64,000 nt of DNA from CAVRUD01 sp963724285 (GTDB lineage: Bacteria > Chloroflexota > Chloroflexia > Thermomicrobiales > UBA6265). This document shows positions 28,022 through 37,112 of this stretch, one piece after another; positions within the stretch are counted from its first letter, which is position 1; every line of letters begins with the position of its first letter. The stretch lies in the NCBI GenBank assembly GCA_963724285.1, contig CAVRUD010000027.1:1-64000 (forward strand), written 5' to 3'. The notes beneath the pieces are model-generated. The model had not been told where the DNA came from. It searched no databases and saw nothing but the letters and a program-made list of their open reading frames with translations. Position numbers and translations under genes: made by a program.

Positions 28022-28613
28022 GGAAGATGATTCATGGGCGCCGTGGGAACGCCGGCGCCGTCCTGACGTCGCCCGGGGCTCAAGACCCCGGGCTATTCCA
28101 GATTTCCCGGCTGAAGCCGGCTGTGACCCGGCGCGGAAGGCGGAAGATCCGTACGAAGCTCCGGCGTTCCAGCCCCCTTATGGAGGTGGCGGAATTGATC
28201 ATGGATTTTGGGAGCGGTGCTGGGACGGGGGATGGCGTCTCCGCGGCCGCCCGGGGCTCACGGCCCAAGGTTGGCCCGGGCTGAACCGGACAGCCTCTCC
28301 GAGGCTAGAACGACCCGGTTCCGTTAGCCTCGGAGAGGCTGTGACGTTGAGCCCGGGCCAAGGCTGAGCCCCGGGCGACGGGGCAACAGGGCCACCGATG
28401 CCCCCGGAAATACCCGATCGTTTTCGCAACCTCCATCAGACCCGGGCACCGCCGAGACGGCGCCACCCATCCCCCAGGGGCAACGCCAGGACGGCGCCAT
28501 GCGTCCCCGCGCCGTTGGCCCCGGGGGCAACGCCCGGACAACATCCAATGAGCTCGGCGCCCGCCGCGCCAAAAACGCCCGCAATGGGCTCTGTTGTGTT
28601 AGCGGGCCCCAGG
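28022..28613. repeat. Repeat-rich region with B-family copies B2 and B3
   Basis: B2 (about 28066-28185) is mostly a left half: CGTCGCCCGGGGCTCAAGAC, then CCGGCTGAAGCCGG. B3 (28248-28377) is complete: CGCCCGGGGCTCA pairs with TGAGCCCCGGGCG, and inside it CAGCCTCTCCGAGGCTA at 28291 pairs with its complement at 28325-28341. No gene was found here. Confidence 0.8.
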
Positions 28614-29852
28614 CTACGCCGATCCATCTCTATCACGCAACAACGTGAATGCCCCCAGTCCGGCAGCGACCAGCGCCGCGACACCACCGACAACCAATCC
28701 CCAGCGCGGGCCCGCGTGTTCCCCGATCGCACCGATAATCGGGCCGCCAATCGGGGTAGAGCCGAGGAAGGCGACGGTCCAGAGCGCCATGACCCGGCCC
28801 CGCATCTCCGGGGCGCTGGCGAGCTGGATCGTGACGTTGCCCAGCGACGTAAAACTGATCGAGCAGTAGCCGACCACGATCAGACCGAGGAGCGCCAGGA
28901 AGAGGTTTGGCGCAAAGGCGGTGAGCAATACGCTCAGACCGAAGTAGACGGCGGTGCGCACCAGGGCCGCCGCACCGGCCCGCCGCCGGCCCGCCGTGGC
29001 CAACCCCCCGATGACCGCCCCGACGCCCATCGCGGCGGTCATGGCCGCGTATCCGCTCGCGCCGTCGTGAAACGTGAACTCCGAGAACAGCGGCAGGATC
29101 ACCTGGAACTCGTAGGTGAAGGTCCCGATGATCGCCATCATCAACAGGGTGTTGAACACGATCGGCGACCTGCGGACGTAGCGGAACCCCTCCGCCAGCT
29201 GCCCTTTGGCCCGGGCGATGACCGGATTCGGGTGGAGTTCATCCTCCCTCATCCGGCGCAACACGAGAATGACCGCCAGAAATGACAGGCCATTCACGAT
29301 GAAGCAGGCCGCCAGGCCGACCGTGGCAACCAGCGCCCCAGCCAGCGACGGGCCGATCACCCGGGCCAGGTTGATTTCGGTCGAATTGAGCGAGACCGCG
29401 TTCGGCAGCTCGTCCCTCCCGACCAGTTCAAGCACGAACGTCTGCCGGGTCGGGTTATCAACCGTGTTGACCAGCCCCAGCCCGAGCGCCAGGACGTAGA
29501 GCATCCACAGCTCGATCCAGTCCGTGGCTACCAGGATCCCCAGGCTCAGGGCGAGTACCGCCGAGACACTCTGGGTGACGTACAAGATCGACCGCTTCGG
29601 AAACCGGTCGGCGATGACCCCGCCCCACGGACCAAAGAAAAGAATGGGCAGTGTCTGCAGGGCGACCACGATACCGAGGGCGGTACCTGATCCGGTCAGG
29701 CGGAGCACAAGCAGGCCCTGGGCGATGGTCTGCATCCAGGTCCCGGAGAGGCTGATGCCCTGCCCAAGTACGTAGAGCCGATAATTTCTGATGCGAAGGG
29801 ACGAGAAGGTCCGATCCTGAAAGCCGTGGACGGCCTGCATCACGGTGGCCAT
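28614..29852 (-). CDS. MFS transporter, EntS/MFS_3-like
   Basis: This 412-residue permease has about 12 helices. The N-terminal FSSLRIRNYRLYVLGQGISL, then GPWGGVIADRFPKRSIL (an MFS motif A between helices 2 and 3) and VDNPTRQTFVLELVGRDELP are typical of the enterobactin-exporter-like branch. It likely exports a small molecule; the substrate is unknown. ATG 29852 (MATVMQAVHGFQDRTFSSL) was preferred to GTG-type starts upstream. The frame is intact. It is transcribed away from the MOSC gene. Confidence 0.85.
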   Translation of the reverse strand: MATVMQAVHGFQDRTFSSLRIRNYRLYVLGQGISLSGTWMQTIAQGLLVLRLTGSGTALGIVVALQTLPILFFGPWGGVIADRFPKRSILYVTQSVSAVLALSLGILVATDWIELWMLYVLALGLGLVNTVDNPTRQTFVLELVGRDELPNAVSLNSTEINLARVIGPSLAGALVATVGLAACFIVNGLSFLAVILVLRRMREDELHPNPVIARAKGQLAEGFRYVRRSPIVFNTLLMMAIIGTFTYEFQVILPLFSEFTFHDGASGYAAMTAAMGVGAVIGGLATAGRRRAGAAALVRTAVYFGLSVLLTAFAPNLFLALLGLIVVGYCSISFTSLGNVTIQLASAPEMRGRVMALWTVAFLGSTPIGGPIIGAIGEHAGPRWGLVVGGVAALVAAGLGAFTLLRDRDGSA

Positions 29853-29971
29853 TGAGTGCAATCCAGCAGGTGAGCGCCGGCCAACAACCGGCGGCAACCA
29901 TCATCGCACCAGCCGGGCAACGTGGAAAGAGCGTCCCACCGGTACACTGTGAAGGCGGACGATGCCTCTTA

Positions 29972-30215
29972 CGGTCGGCGTTCGGCGATCGGCGTTCGGC
30001 GTTCGGGCGTGGTGATGCGCGTCGTAGGGGCGGACCTCCGTGTCCGCCCGGTCGCCGACCGACTCTTTCCCGGTTGGCAACGCCGTCACCGTCCCGAAAC
30101 GACGCGGTCGGTTATCGGGCGGACACGGAGGTCCGCCCCTACAGTATTGTCACCACTCTCGAGCGCCGAACGCCGGACGCCGGACGCCGGACGCCGAACG
30201 CCGACCGCCGAATAC
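29972..30215. repeat. Nested palindrome: GGCGTTC iterations around GTAGGGGC copy A4
   Basis: The core 30024-30142 is a paired hairpin with GTAGGGGCGGACCTCCGTGT on the left and its complement on the right. It is flanked by repeats of opposite sense: CGGCGTTCGG units at about 29972-30006 and CGCCGAACGCCGGACGCCGG units at about 30158-30207. The flanks therefore form an outer inverted repeat. Confidence 0.75.
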
Positions 30216-30232
30216 CCTCACCAGGAGCCCCT

Positions 30233-30775
30233 ATGCCCGCCACCGTGATCGCCGTCAGCTTGAGTCCCGCCCACACCATGTCCAAGCCCAACCAGGGTGA
30301 GATCCGGCTGGTCAAGGGGTTGGGTGTGGATGGCGATGCCCATGCCGGGGTGACGGTCAAACACCGCTCGCGGGTCGCCCGCGATCCCAGCCAGCCCAAC
30401 CTCCGCCAGGTCCACCTGATACACGCCGAACTCCTGGCCGAGCTCGAGGCGGCCGGGTTCGAGATCGCGCCCGGTCAGATGGGGGAGAACGTCACGGTCT
30501 CTGGCCTGGATATCCTGGGGCTGCCCACCGGCACCCACCTCCGGCTCGGCCCCGAAGCCGTGATCGAGGTGACCGGCCTGCGCAACCCCTGCGCCCAGCT
30601 TGACGGCATCCAACCCGGGCTTATGGCGGCGGTGCTCGGCCGCGACACCACCGGGAATCTGATCCGCAAGGCCGGCGTCATGGCGACCGTGGTCGCCGGC
30701 GGCCCGGTCCGACCAGGCGATGAGATCGTCGTTTCCCTTCCGGACGAGCCACACCTGCCGCTCTCCCCGGTCTGA
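30233..30775 (+). CDS. MOSC-domain protein
   Basis: This 180-residue protein is a single MOSC domain, the fold found at the C-terminus of molybdenum cofactor sulfurases and in YiiM/mARC-like proteins. Features are GVDGDAHAG near residue 31, GQMGENVTVSGLDI and the invariant Cys120 in GLRNPCAQLDGI, which would carry or bind sulfur. No PLP sulfurase domain is present. AGGAG lies about 10 bases before ATG 30233. It is followed by CCCGCTTTTTT, possibly a weak terminator. Confidence 0.85.
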   Translation: MPATVIAVSLSPAHTMSKPNQGEIRLVKGLGVDGDAHAGVTVKHRSRVARDPSQPNLRQVHLIHAELLAELEAAGFEIAPGQMGENVTVSGLDILGLPTGTHLRLGPEAVIEVTGLRNPCAQLDGIQPGLMAAVLGRDTTGNLIRKAGVMATVVAGGPVRPGDEIVVSLPDEPHLPLSPV

Positions 30776-31084
30776 GGCCCGCTTTTTTCGGAATCACTAC
30801 GTTTTGCTATGGCCTAGGCAGACCTACCCAACTACCTTAATCGGCATGGGGAATGCCGTTTAAGTGAATGGGTAATCTGACCGATGTTTCTCCCTGGCCC
30901 GTTTGCCAGAATGACACCAGAACGCCGGGAACGCCAAGGCGGACGCGGGACAGAAAGGGATGAGCGTGTGATCCCCGGCTATCCTCCAATCCGTACATCC
31001 TAGAGCCGCGGGGGATGTCCCCCGGCTGCGGGCGCGGCGTCGCGCCCGGCGGTGTCTAAAACGAAGGCCACAGGAGGCATGCGG
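30776..31084. other. Spacer before cupredoxin gene
   Basis: No gene was found. A T-run occurs just after the MOSC stop (30784-30789). The remainder may hold the cupredoxin promoter, but no clear pair was identified. Confidence 0.35.
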
Positions 31085-32056
31085 ATGTTTCGTCGTCTGA
31101 CGCATTCCCGGTCGTCATCTCTGCGGACTCTCGTCGCATTCGTCGCGGTATTCCTGGCCGTTTCCGCCCTGTTCGGCGGGCGCTTCGCCAGCGCCCAGGA
31201 TGACGAAGCACACCTCGCCCATATCCACCCCGGCACCTGCGACGAACTTGATCCCGAGCCCGAGTATCCCCTCCAGGACGTCTCGGCCGACTTCAGTGAC
31301 GAGGACGGTTCCCTGGCCGGCGACAGCGTCGGCTCGATCGACCCGACCCAGGATGTCGAGGGCAGCGTCACCGTCATCGACGGCCTCACCCTCGACGACA
31401 TCACCGGTGATGATCCGTACGCGGTCAACCTGCACGAGAGTGCCGAAAACGCCGCCAACTACATCGCCTGCGGCAACGTCGCCGGCACCCTGATCGACGA
31501 GAACACCCTCCCTGTGGCCCTCGCCGAGCAGAACGACTCCGGCCACTCCGGATTCGCAATCCTGACCAACATCGACGGCGGCGTCAGGGTCACGATCTAC
31601 CTGACGCACGCTGACGACGACGCGGCCGAGGACGAGGACGCCGAGGACGCCACGGCCGAAGCAGACGACGCCGATGACGCGGAGGACGCCGAAGATACGG
31701 AGGACGCCGAGGACGCCGACGACACGGAGGACGCGGCGGACGACTCTGACGATGCCGACGACGCTGATGATGCCGAGGACAGCGAGGACGCCGACGCCGC
31801 CACGGCAGGCGAAGAGGCGATCGCCATCCAGGACTTTGCCTTCTCCCCGGCCGAACTGACCATCCCGGTTGGCACCACCGTCACCTGGACCAACAACGAC
31901 GGCGCCCCGCACACGGTCACCGCCGATGATGGCTCCTTCGACTCCGGCAACCTGGAGCAGGGCGCGACATTCTCCTTCACCTTCGAAACGGCCGGTACGT
32001 TCTCCTACATCTGCAAGATCCACCCGAGCATGACGGCCGTCATCATCGTCGAGTAG
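31085..32056 (+). CDS. Secreted cupredoxin with acidic linker
   Basis: A signal peptide of about 40 residues ends FASA before QDDEAH. Residues 40-175 form a His-containing domain (LAHIHPGTCDELDPEPEY, then DSGHSGFAILTN) that recalls CHRD-like secreted domains. About 60 residues rich in Asp, Glu and Ala follow (repeats of DDAED). The C-terminal 95 residues are a plastocyanin-like copper domain: PAELTIPVGTTVTWTNND, His in GAPHTVTADDG, then YICKIHPSM with Cys, His and Met ligands. AGGAGG lies 7 bases before ATG 31085. It likely carries electrons or binds copper outside the membrane. Confidence 0.85.
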   Translation: MFRRLTHSRSSSLRTLVAFVAVFLAVSALFGGRFASAQDDEAHLAHIHPGTCDELDPEPEYPLQDVSADFSDEDGSLAGDSVGSIDPTQDVEGSVTVIDGLTLDDITGDDPYAVNLHESAENAANYIACGNVAGTLIDENTLPVALAEQNDSGHSGFAILTNIDGGVRVTIYLTHADDDAAEDEDAEDATAEADDADDAEDAEDTEDAEDADDTEDAADDSDDADDADDAEDSEDADAATAGEEAIAIQDFAFSPAELTIPVGTTVTWTNNDGAPHTVTADDGSFDSGNLEQGATFSFTFETAGTFSYICKIHPSMTAVIIVE

Positions 32057-32158
32057 CCCCCGGCGACCCGACAGCGAGAGCCCGCGTATTGCGGGCGGAA
32101 CGGTCCCAGGCAACGATCCGCCTGACCAACCGCCCAGAAAACCAAGGCGGGGGAGGGA

Positions 32159-32194
32159 GCGAGCGCCGGGGACGGCCTTGTCCCCGGCGCTCGC
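32159..32194 (+). terminator. Strong hairpin after cupredoxin gene
   Basis: GCGAGCGCCGGGGAC at 32159-32173 pairs perfectly with 32180-32194 across a GGCCTT loop. This 15-bp stem lies 102 bp after the stop and 51 bp before the next start. It has no T-run, so the terminator role is inferred. Confidence 0.5.
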
Positions 32195-32245
32195 TGCGTT
32201 CCCGAGTCTCCTCCAGCACATTCAATTCCGGAGGTCCCCAACCGA

Positions 32246-34231
32246 ATGGCCACGTCACTTGCACGCACTGCCAGCCAATCCCGCGATTCACTCCGGGCGG
32301 TGCCAACCGTTCAGGCCAACCAGCCCGGCTCCATCTCCCACTCCACCCAGGGCGCCGAGCAGTCGCGGGCCAGTCGAACCCCGCTGTCGCTCTGGGTGCC
32401 TCCCGCCCAGGTCTCCGACATCGACGGCTGCCGCCGCGTCGCCTCCGGGATCACCTCCGGGTTGCGTGGGCCGGACCACGAACGCTGGCTCGCTCGCCTC
32501 CGGTCGGTGCAGGCCGACATGCGCCGCGCCGTCGCCGAAGCCCTTCGCCAGGGGAATACCGCCCGGACCCGCAGCGGCCGCTCAGCCGAACCGTCCGCCG
32601 CACTGCTCCTCGTCGCCGATCTCTGGTGGGGCTGGTTCCAGCTCGGGCAGGTCACCGAGATCCGCGCCTGGCTCGACTCCGCCCTCTCCTCCGCCTCGAA
32701 CCGGGCCGCGTCGCCGGTCATCGGCCGGGCCGCCTCGCTCCCCGGCCCCGGTGAACTCGCCCGGATCGAGGCCCGCCTGGGCTCCGGCTGGCTCGCCCAC
32801 CTCGCCGGCGAGTCGGGCACCGCCGAATCCCGCCTGATGGCCGCCGTCGCCGGAGCCAGGGCCGCGCGCGCCTGGCGGCAACTGGCGATCGGCCTCAGTG
32901 TCCTGAGCCAGGTCGTTCTCAGGCGCCACGATGCCGTGCTCGCGGTCCGGCTGGCCGAGGAGAGTCTCGAACTCAGCCACCTCGCCGCCGATCCGTGGGG
33001 CCGCGCCTTCGGCCTTGGCTGCCTGGGCGACGCCCAGCGGCAAAGCGGCCAGGCGGGCGCCCGGACCCGCGCGGCGCAGAGTTACGCCGAGGCCCTGGAT
33101 ACCGCTCAAGCGGCCGGCGATCCCTGGCTGCTCTCGCTCGCTCTGGCCAACCTCGCCGAATACGGAGGGCCAGCCGCCGGCGGCGACCGGTCCAGATCCA
33201 GCCTCCTGGAAGAATGCCTTGCCCTTGCCCAGTCCACCGGTGAGCGCTCGGTCATAGCCCGCGCGCTGGCCGCACGGGACGCGCTGACCTCACGCCCGGC
33301 CAAGTCCATCGCTCCGCGCGCAGACGGGACCGAAGGGTCTACGCCGATATCGATTCGCCGCGACCGGACGAATCAGCCCGGGGTACCGGGATCGCCGGGA
33401 TCGCCGGGATCGCCCAGGTACTCAGCTCCCATGTCCACAACGGTTCAGGCCAGGCCCGACCGCGTCGATCCGGTTGCCGCCGGCGACGAATCCCTCCGCG
33501 TCCACGCCTTCGCGCCCCATGCCATCGTGGTCAATGGCCGCGCGGTCGACTCTGCCGAATGGCGATACTCCAAGCCCCGCGAGCTGTTGTTCTTCCTCCT
33601 CGATTTTCCAGGCGCGACCAAGGACCAGATCGGCGCGGCACTCTGGCCAGATGCCACCGCCGCCCAGATCCGCGGCAGCTTCCACGTCGCCCTCCACCAC
33701 CTCCGCCGGGTGCTCGGCGATGCCAGCCTCGTCACCCACAACCGCGGCCGGTACAGCCTGCGCCCGGGTTTGGCGGTCTGGTACGACGTTTCCGTGTTCG
33801 AAGCCCAGCTCGATGCCGCCGCCTCCCTCCCGCCCAGCCAGCACCAGCAGGCAATCGACCACCTCGGCAGCGCGGTCGACATCGCGTCCAGTCAGTTCCT
33901 GCCCGATATCGACGGCGACTGGGCCACCGCCCGCCGCAACGAACTGCAATGGCGCCTCGACGACGCCCTGCAATCGCTGGCCGACCTCCTCCTCGCCGCT
34001 GGCCGGGAACAGGAAGCCGCCGAGATTCGCTCCCAGGGCAAAGCCCGCATCGCCGCCCGCAATTCCGATTCGAGTCCAGCGCCCCGCCCCGCCCACACTA
34101 TCCGGGTGCCGAGCAATCACACCCGACCCGATTCCGACCGGATACCGCGCCTGATGTCCGGCCCCGCTCCGTCCGATGCAGATCCGTCCCGGCCCCGCGT
34201 TGACGCCTGGAGGCAGCGGGGGACCGGGTAA
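32246..34231 (+). CDS. TPR / SARP-like regulator with C-terminal DNA-binding region
   Basis: This 661-residue protein has a TPR-like helical region at about 80-350 (ADLWWGWFQLGQVTEIRAWL, ALANLAEYGG), a linker with GSP repeats near 380, and a C-terminal SARP-type region. The latter has a winged-helix part (about 420-500: KPRELLFFLLDFPGATKDQI, then HHLRRVLGD) and a BTAD-like part (about 510-600, to RNELQWRLDDALQSL). SARP regulators normally carry DNA-binding first and TPRs last; here the order is reversed. A low-complexity tail follows. Target genes are unknown. ATG 32246 lies 9 bases after a GGAGG. Confidence 0.75.
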   Translation: MATSLARTASQSRDSLRAVPTVQANQPGSISHSTQGAEQSRASRTPLSLWVPPAQVSDIDGCRRVASGITSGLRGPDHERWLARLRSVQADMRRAVAEALRQGNTARTRSGRSAEPSAALLLVADLWWGWFQLGQVTEIRAWLDSALSSASNRAASPVIGRAASLPGPGELARIEARLGSGWLAHLAGESGTAESRLMAAVAGARAARAWRQLAIGLSVLSQVVLRRHDAVLAVRLAEESLELSHLAADPWGRAFGLGCLGDAQRQSGQAGARTRAAQSYAEALDTAQAAGDPWLLSLALANLAEYGGPAAGGDRSRSSLLEECLALAQSTGERSVIARALAARDALTSRPAKSIAPRADGTEGSTPISIRRDRTNQPGVPGSPGSPGSPRYSAPMSTTVQARPDRVDPVAAGDESLRVHAFAPHAIVVNGRAVDSAEWRYSKPRELLFFLLDFPGATKDQIGAALWPDATAAQIRGSFHVALHHLRRVLGDASLVTHNRGRYSLRPGLAVWYDVSVFEAQLDAAASLPPSQHQQAIDHLGSAVDIASSQFLPDIDGDWATARRNELQWRLDDALQSLADLLLAAGREQEAAEIRSQGKARIAARNSDSSPAPRPAHTIRVPSNHTRPDSDRIPRLMSGPAPSDADPSRPRVDAWRQRGTG

Positions 34232-34489
34232 GACCCACGCGGAAACACGGGCCTGCGCGGCACCTTCCACCTCGGCCCGGGCGAGGATCCGCCCCAGATC
34301 GGCACGGTCGCCCCTGTTTCCGCCGTCATCGACGCGGCCTGAACACTGGAGCGCTCGTCGGAACGGTTGGCCGCGTGTCCCCTGCCGCCCGGGGCTGACG
34401 GCCCAAGGTTGGCCCAAGGTTGGCCCAGGGTTGGCCCGGGCTAAACCTTACAGCCTCTCCGAGGCGAGCGGCGACGGCGGCCACGGTGT
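34232..34489. repeat. B-family repeat B4 with tandem CCAAGGTTGG
   Basis: From 34386 the sequence begins CGCCCGGGGCTGACGGCC and then repeats a CCAAGGTTGGC unit about three times before reaching CAGCCTCTCCGAGGC at about 34451. The right half of the palindrome is absent; the nitronate monooxygenase remnant begins there instead. Confidence 0.7.
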
Positions 34490-34903
34490 TCGGCGAGCGC
34501 ATTAGGGGCGGCCGGCGTCCTCCTCGGCACCCGGTTTGCCGGCGCGACCGAGGCCGGCATCTTTCCCAACTGGCGAGAGACGCTGCTTGCCGCGGACGGC
34601 GCCGACGTCGTCGTCTCGCGCGGCGTCACCGGCCGCCCCGCCCCCGCGATCCGCAATCGCCTCGTCGCTCAGGTCAGCGCGGCGGCCGCCGCCGGCACGC
34701 TGCCGCTGTTGTACCCACACCAGGCGATCGCGCTGATGCCGATCATGGAAGCAGCTCGCGCTCGCGAGGGCGCCGGCTACCTCTACCTGGCCGCCGGGCA
34801 GGGCGTCGGAGCCCTTACCCGCCCGGAAAGCGCCTCCGAGATCGTGGCAACCCTGGTCGCCGAAACCAACGACGTGCTCGATCGTCTCAGGTCGTCACGC
34901 TGA
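34490..34903 (+). pseudogene. Nitronate monooxygenase, 3' remnant
   Basis: About 135 C-terminal residues remain of an FMN enzyme that oxidises alkyl nitronates: ALGAAGVLLGTRFAGATEAG, then GRPAPAIRNRL and a helical end AGYLYLAAGQGVG.. to RLRSSR. The N-terminal FMN barrel is missing. Homology begins near 34490, directly beside repeat B4, and no start codon or ribosome site fits. It is probably not expressed. Confidence 0.7.
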
Positions 34904-35026
34904 GGACGGACGTATCCCGCAAAGAGTGATTCCCGCTGAACCAGCCCATAGCCGAGAATTGGGCGTTCTGCGGTGCTACTATGTGCTCAACGTCGCCAAA
35001 TATGTCCCACTCAGCGAGATTTCACT

Positions 35027-35314
35027 ATGCGAACGCACATCGTCATTCCAGACGAGATGATCAAAGAGATCGACGAGTTCGTTGGGCCGCGGAAGCGGAG
35101 CGAGTTCTTCGCGGCGGCGGCCGAAGAACAGCTCCGCCGGCTGCGCCTCGTCCGCGCCATCAACAAGGTCGCGGGCTCGCTCAAAGACGTCGATATCCCC
35201 GGCTGGGAAACGCCGGAATCCTCCGTCGAGTGGGTGATGCGGCAGCGCGAAGAATGGGACGACGATCGACCTGATTGGTTCGCTTCTGAGCGTACCAGCG
35301 GCACCGAACAGTGA
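35027..35314 (+). CDS. Ribbon-helix-helix antitoxin
   Basis: This 95-residue protein begins MRTHIVIPDEMIKEIDEFVG, the beta strand and first helix of a ribbon-helix-helix DNA-binding domain, followed by KRSEFFAAAAEEQLRRLR. The C-terminal part (EWDDDRPDWF) would wrap the toxin. Its stop overlaps the toxin GTG start by 4 bases, a normal type II arrangement. It is expected to neutralise the toxin and repress the operon. Confidence 0.85.
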   Translation: MRTHIVIPDEMIKEIDEFVGPRKRSEFFAAAAEEQLRRLRLVRAINKVAGSLKDVDIPGWETPESSVEWVMRQREEWDDDRPDWFASERTSGTEQ

Positions 35315-35700
35315 CGAGGTTTCTGGTCGATACGTCGGTCCTTGTCGACCTGTCGCGATGGATCGAGCCCACACGCACGACGCTCATCGAGTTGTCAGTG
35401 GAGGGCCATGAGTTGTGCGTCTGCGCGGTTATTGTCACGGAGTTTTTCGCTGGCGTACCGCCTGCCGAGGTGGCCGACTGGCGTGAGTTCTTTCGGAGCC
35501 TTCGGTTCTTGACGACCGAATTCGACGCCGCTCAAGCCGCCGGGCTCCATCGCCAAAACTCCAAGCTTGCTGGCCGGGCGGTCGCGACGCCTGACGCGCT
35601 GATCGCCGCGATTGCCCAGGCATGGGACGCCACGCTGCTGACAGAGAATCCCAAGCACTTCGAGCTGGCCGGCCTGACGGTCCGCTCGCTCCGAGCGTAG
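35311..35700 (+). CDS. vapC: PIN-domain toxin, VapC-like
   Basis: This 129-residue PIN domain begins TRFLVDTSVLVDLSRW, with the first catalytic Asp in LVDTSV. AVIVTEFFAGV supplies the conserved Glu, and VATPDALIAAIAQ and LLTENPKHFE supply the remaining acidic residues. VapC proteins are magnesium-dependent ribonucleases that cut tRNA or rRNA; the target is not predictable. It starts at GTG 35311 and is coupled to the antitoxin. The frame is intact. Confidence 0.9.
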   Translation: MTRFLVDTSVLVDLSRWIEPTRTTLIELSVEGHELCVCAVIVTEFFAGVPPAEVADWREFFRSLRFLTTEFDAAQAAGLHRQNSKLAGRAVATPDALIAAIAQAWDATLLTENPKHFELAGLTVRSLRA

Positions 35701-35840
35701 GTCCCCCAGGTTGACACCCCGGCACACGGATTAAGCAGCCGGATTAATCAGGAATGCGGACGCGCAGACATCCCCCGCGGTCCTAGAGTGGCACCACCGG
35801 CAGTTGGCCGGCCCGGAACGCTCTCTGAGGACGACCCACC

Positions 35841-36650
35841 ATGAGCCGCAGCACCGACCACCTCCGCAACACGCACCAAACCCCGGACCTCGTCACCTCC
35901 CTTCCGCTTCTCGCTCGCCCGGCCTCCGGCAGGATCTTCTCCCGCCGGACGTTCCTCGCCGCCGCGGCCGGCATCGGTATTGCCGCCGCGGCCGGCGCGA
36001 AAGTCTCGGCTCAGGGTGTCGGCACCGCCACGACGACTGCCGCGCTCAACCTGCGGTCCCGCTCGAACACCAGCAGCTCTGTCATCCTGGTCATCCCCCA
36101 GGGCGCGAAGGTGACCCTGAACGGGCGCGTGCAAAACGGGTTCCAGGACGTCACCTACAAGGGCAAACCCGGCTGGGCCCACGGCGACTTCCTCAAGATC
36201 GGTGGTGGATCGACGCCCGGCGGCACTCCGAGCGGCACGGCAATCGTCCACTCGGAACTCAACCTGCGCTCCGGCCCGAGCACCAGCCACCAGGTCCTGC
36301 GCGTCATGCCGGGCGGCGCCAGCGTCAAACTTCTGGGCGAAGCCCAGAACGGCTTCCAGAAGATCACCTACCAGAATCAGACCGGCTGGGCCTACGGCGA
36401 CTGGCTGCTGGTCAACGGCACCCCGATCGGCCACGGCGACGCCCCCTCACCCGGCGGCACCCCCGGCTCCATGACCCGGACCACGACCGCCGCACTCAAC
36501 CTCCGCTCCGGCCCCAGCCTCCAGGACAAGGTCATCCTCGTCTTGCCCAAGGGCGCCAAGGTGACCGACACCGGCGCCCTCACCAACAATTTCTCGAAGG
36601 TCACCTACAACGGCACCACCGGTTGGGCCCATATCGACTACCTGAAGTAG
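35841..36650 (+). CDS. Tat-exported protein with three SH3b domains
   Basis: After FSRRTFLAAAAGIGIAAAAG, a Tat leader around residue 35, the mature protein contains three bacterial SH3 repeats. Each has ALNLRS or ELNLRSGPS near its start and GWAHGDFLK, GWAYGDWLL or GWAHIDYLK near its end. Gly/Pro/Ser/Thr linkers separate them (GGGSTPGGTPSGT). No catalytic domain is present. It probably binds cell-wall or other surface ligands. The length is 269 residues. Confidence 0.88.
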   Translation: MSRSTDHLRNTHQTPDLVTSLPLLARPASGRIFSRRTFLAAAAGIGIAAAAGAKVSAQGVGTATTTAALNLRSRSNTSSSVILVIPQGAKVTLNGRVQNGFQDVTYKGKPGWAHGDFLKIGGGSTPGGTPSGTAIVHSELNLRSGPSTSHQVLRVMPGGASVKLLGEAQNGFQKITYQNQTGWAYGDWLLVNGTPIGHGDAPSPGGTPGSMTRTTTAALNLRSGPSLQDKVILVLPKGAKVTDTGALTNNFSKVTYNGTTGWAHIDYLK

Positions 36651-37112
36651 CCGAGAGCGGCAAGACGGTAAGACGGCAAGGAGGACCTATGCACATGTCC
36701 CCCGCAGAACGCGGGAATCGTTCTTCGGGGTAGAAGAAGAACCGGCCGGCACCCGGGTGCCGGCCGGTTCGCTGTTGAAATCACCAGGCTCCGCTGACCT
36801 ATCCCTGCCCATCCCATGCGCCCCTTCAGTTCGCGGGAGCATCGGAACCGAGCAACCCGTTGTAGGGGCAGACCGATGTGTCTGCCCGGCCACCCGACCG
36901 CGCTGTCCCTTGAGGCCACGTCGGCCGAACAATCGCCGATCTGCCCACCAACGCCCACAATACTGTCAGGCGGATCGGCCCTCCACCCCCCGAAACAAAC
37001 GGCCGAACGGTGGACCCCAACCTGCCCGGAAGGTCAGACGCGAGACGGTAGCACGATACCGGCACCGTTCAGACGAATGAGCCGTCACCTGCGCCACGCG
37101 GAAAGGCGACCC
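36651..37112. repeat. Spacer with a 32-bp palindrome and half repeat A5
   Basis: 36739-36770 is a perfect palindrome: GAACCGGCCGGCACCC followed by its complement. It could end transcription of the SH3b gene. 36862-36890 is a left half of a GTAGGGGC repeat with the same GCAGACCGATGTGTCTGC word as copy A1. No gene was seen. Confidence 0.7.

Noticed and set aside
34386..34440. Possible CRISPR-like tandem (CCAAGGTTGGC units)
   Set aside because: The units are contiguous and about 11 bp long with no spacers; they are part of a palindromic repeat.
35027..35700. Defence-island interpretation around the VapBC-like pair
   Set aside because: No restriction, nuclease-helicase or abortive-infection genes lie nearby; the pair stands alone.
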